A stretch of DNA of 64,000 nt. Origin: Streptomyces sp. NRRL WC-3618 (GTDB lineage Bacteria > Actinomycetota > Actinomycetes > Streptomycetales > Streptomycetaceae). The translations under genes and the position numbers were made by a program. Shown one piece after another: positions 62,681 to 64,000 of this stretch; positions within the stretch are counted from its first letter, which is position 1, and each line of letters starts with the position of its first letter. Below the pieces are notes generated by a model. That model made no database searches. It saw only the letters and a list, made by a program, of their open reading frames with translations, and was not told where the DNA came from. The DNA is taken from contig NZ_LGDW01000016.1 in assembly GCF_001280005.1 (NCBI RefSeq), forward strand, positions 1 to 64,000. The letters run 5' to 3'.

Positions 62681-62790
62681 TTGACCATCGAGCCGTACAG
62701 GACTTACGTTCTCAATGCGCGGCCGTTCGAAGCCGCCCCGCAGTCGCGAAGCCCCCGGTTGTTCCCCCGTGATCGGGGGCTTCGTTCTGC
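62681..62790 (+). ncRNA. Candidate small RNA or attenuator: promoter followed by a strong hairpin
   Basis: TTGACC at 62681-62686 and TACGTT at 62705-62710 with an 18-base spacer form a good housekeeping promoter. About 37 bases later CGAAGCCCCCG at 62747-62757 pairs perfectly with CGGGGGCTTCG at 62774-62784, followed by TTCT. A transcript of about 70 bases would result. It lies in the 430-base gap before the EccA-like gene. It could instead be a leader with attenuation, or the terminator of the kinase gene. No RNA family was recognised. The remaining gap to 63060 holds nothing that I can name. Confidence 0.4.
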
Positions 62791-63060
62791 CCGCACCCGA
62801 TTTTCGGTCGCCCCGAGGCCCTTTTTGTTCACCCTGGGTGACCGCGCTGTGTGCGCCCCATCTGCTCCCACCTCGTCAAACGTCCTGTGCGGCACCCTGC
62901 TGCGGGCACCTCCGGCGCAGGTACGATGCCCTCGGTGCGACTCGGACGGCTGCTCTGCGCACCGTTGCAACTCCCGTCCGCGGCACAGCGGTTCGACCAA
63001 GCTGCCGACGGGCACCGGCCCGTCGGAAAGGCATCGGGGGCACGGTTTGTGGGGGACGTG

Positions 63061-64000
63061 ATGGACTTCGGCACGCAGGGCCCCGAGGCCCCGGCCGACC
63101 TCGCCTGGCTGCGAGGTGTGGACGCCTACACGATGGGCGCCTATCCGCAGGCGGAGGAGGAGTTCCGCACCGCGGTGCGGATGGATCCCGGGATGGCCGA
63201 CGGCTGGCTCGGACTGCATGCGCTGCGCGTCGACACGACGACCGCGCTGCTACGGATGTTCCGGCACCGGGAGCGCTTCGGGGAGCAGCGCGCCCGCCAT
63301 CGCAGGACCCTCAACTCCTGGTACTGGCTGGGCTGGTGGGTGCAGCCCGTGCTCGAAAGCCCGCGCGATCTGCTGCTCGCGCACGCCTCGCACTGGCTGG
63401 ACGGCCGCCATGTGCCGGAACTGGACCGGGCGTTGGCCGGTCTGCCGCCGGTGGACACGGACCCGCAGGTCCGTTTCCTGCACGCGTGCCGCGCCTATCT
63501 CGTCAAGGACTGGGAGCAACTGGTCCGCAACACCGACCCGTTGATCAACGACACGATGCTGGGCATCGAGGCAGGTCTGTTCGGCGGCATGGCCCGGGTG
63601 CGCCTGGAGATGTACGGGCAGGCCGAGCCGTTGCTGTCGGCGGCGCTGATGCGCTGTCGCAGCGAGCAGCCGCAGCGCAAGGAGCTGCGGTACTGGCTGG
63701 CGCGGGCTCATGAGGGCACGGGTCGCTCGGCGGCGGCCCTCCCGCTGTACCGGGCCGTGCATCGCGTGGACGCCGCGTTCATGGACACCTCGGCGCGGCT
63801 CGCCGCGATCTCCGAGGGCGACGGGTACGACGAGGCGGCCGACCTCGCGGCGATCGCCCTCTCCGGGATCGGACAGGAGCTGCTGGAGAGCCCGGACGGC
63901 TTCGACCCCCTGTTCGGCGGCGAGGGACGCGATCTGAAGCTCTCGGAGCCCGAACCCCCGTCCACCGGCGGCCCCTTGCCGTCCGCGACCGACTCGGTGC
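63061..64000 (+). CDS. EccA-like type VII secretion AAA+ ATPase, N-terminal TPR part (cut by the window end)
   Basis: The open frame runs off the window after 313 codons. The visible part is helical with TPR-like repeats: LRGVDAYTMGAYPQAEEEFRTAV, PLLSAALMRCRSEQPQRKEL and LARAHEGTGRSAAALPLYRAV. The SWYWLGWWVQPVLESPRDLLLAHA segment is typical of the EccA N-terminal domain. In the full protein a CbxX/CfqX-type AAA+ domain should follow. I recall a CbxX/CfqX family gene at this place in S. coelicolor. The ATG at 63061 has GGGGGAC upstream. An ESX role is inference; its neighbours lie beyond the window. Confidence 0.75.
   Translation, partial: MDFGTQGPEAPADLAWLRGVDAYTMGAYPQAEEEFRTAVRMDPGMADGWLGLHALRVDTTTALLRMFRHRERFGEQRARHRRTLNSWYWLGWWVQPVLESPRDLLLAHASHWLDGRHVPELDRALAGLPPVDTDPQVRFLHACRAYLVKDWEQLVRNTDPLINDTMLGIEAGLFGGMARVRLEMYGQAEPLLSAALMRCRSEQPQRKELRYWLARAHEGTGRSAAALPLYRAVHRVDAAFMDTSARLAAISEGDGYDEAADLAAIALSGIGQELLESPDGFDPLFGGEGRDLKLSEPEPPSTGGPLPSATDSV

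Noticed and set aside
62715..62740. tRNA T-arm-like sequence GTTCGAAG
   Set aside because: The flanking bases do not form a T-stem with a 7-base loop, and no acceptor, D or anticodon arm is present.

Overview
The window is chromosomal DNA from a Streptomyces species. The sequence is about 70% G+C with G or C at almost every third codon position, GTG starts are frequent, and many genes overlap by ATGA or GTGA. Marker families agree: a four-gene cvn conservon, RbpA, a DasR-type chitinase promoter and an EccA-like protein. The gene order (rRNA operon, crr-ptsI, acetoacetyl-CoA synthetase, GH31, rbpA-fxsA-dpm, GH18 chitinase, EccA-like) is what I remember of the S. coelicolor SCO1390-SCO1434 segment. 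That comparison is from memory; no search was run. I saw no tRNA gene, CRISPR array, insertion sequence or prophage, so this looks like core chromosome with small local changes.

Left part (1-20.6 kb). The first ~230 bases look like the promoter/leader region of an rRNA operon transcribed leftwards out of the window. Facing right is crr-ptsI, the general phosphotransferase components. Next come an MFS exporter and a conserved protein under a divergent MocR/GntR regulator with a perfect palindrome between them. They are followed by acetoacetyl-CoA synthetase, a GH31 glycosidase, a NUDIX hydrolase, a DUF35/thiolase-like pair, the remnant of a glycerol facilitator gene next to glycerol kinase, and the conservon cvnA-D.

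Middle part (20.6-44 kb). An aldehyde dehydrogenase, an APC permease and a GMC oxidoreductase form a probable choline-to-betaine operon. A leftward operon of three genes encodes a MukF/MukE/MukB-like (JetA-JetB-JetC-like) SMC complex without the JetD nuclease. A GntR regulator diverges from an MFS transporter, a DUF1445 protein and pxpA-B-C (5-oxoprolinase), with a perfect palindrome between them. Two glycosyltransferases and an SGNH hydrolase are translationally coupled. HEAT-like and ankyrin-repeat proteins follow.

Right part (44-64 kb). A tiny membrane protein precedes an FtsK-like protein whose Walker motifs are degenerate. Then come the yczR/yczE pair, a glycerophosphodiesterase, an MFS protein, rbpA with a textbook SigR promoter, fxsA, polyprenol-phosphate-mannose synthase, an amidohydrolase, an Lrp regulator, two small proteins of unknown function and an acyl-CoA dehydrogenase. 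A secreted chitinase with DasR-type sites, a TetR regulator, a 47-residue membrane protein, a Tat-exported C39-like protein, a P-loop kinase with no canonical start codon and the start of an EccA-like gene end the window.

The most interesting items are the JetD-less SMC operon, the FtsK-like pseudo-ATPase pair, the GH31 enzyme lacking its acid/base residue, the DUF35/thiolase-like pair, the glpF remnant, and five copies of one 12-base palindrome.
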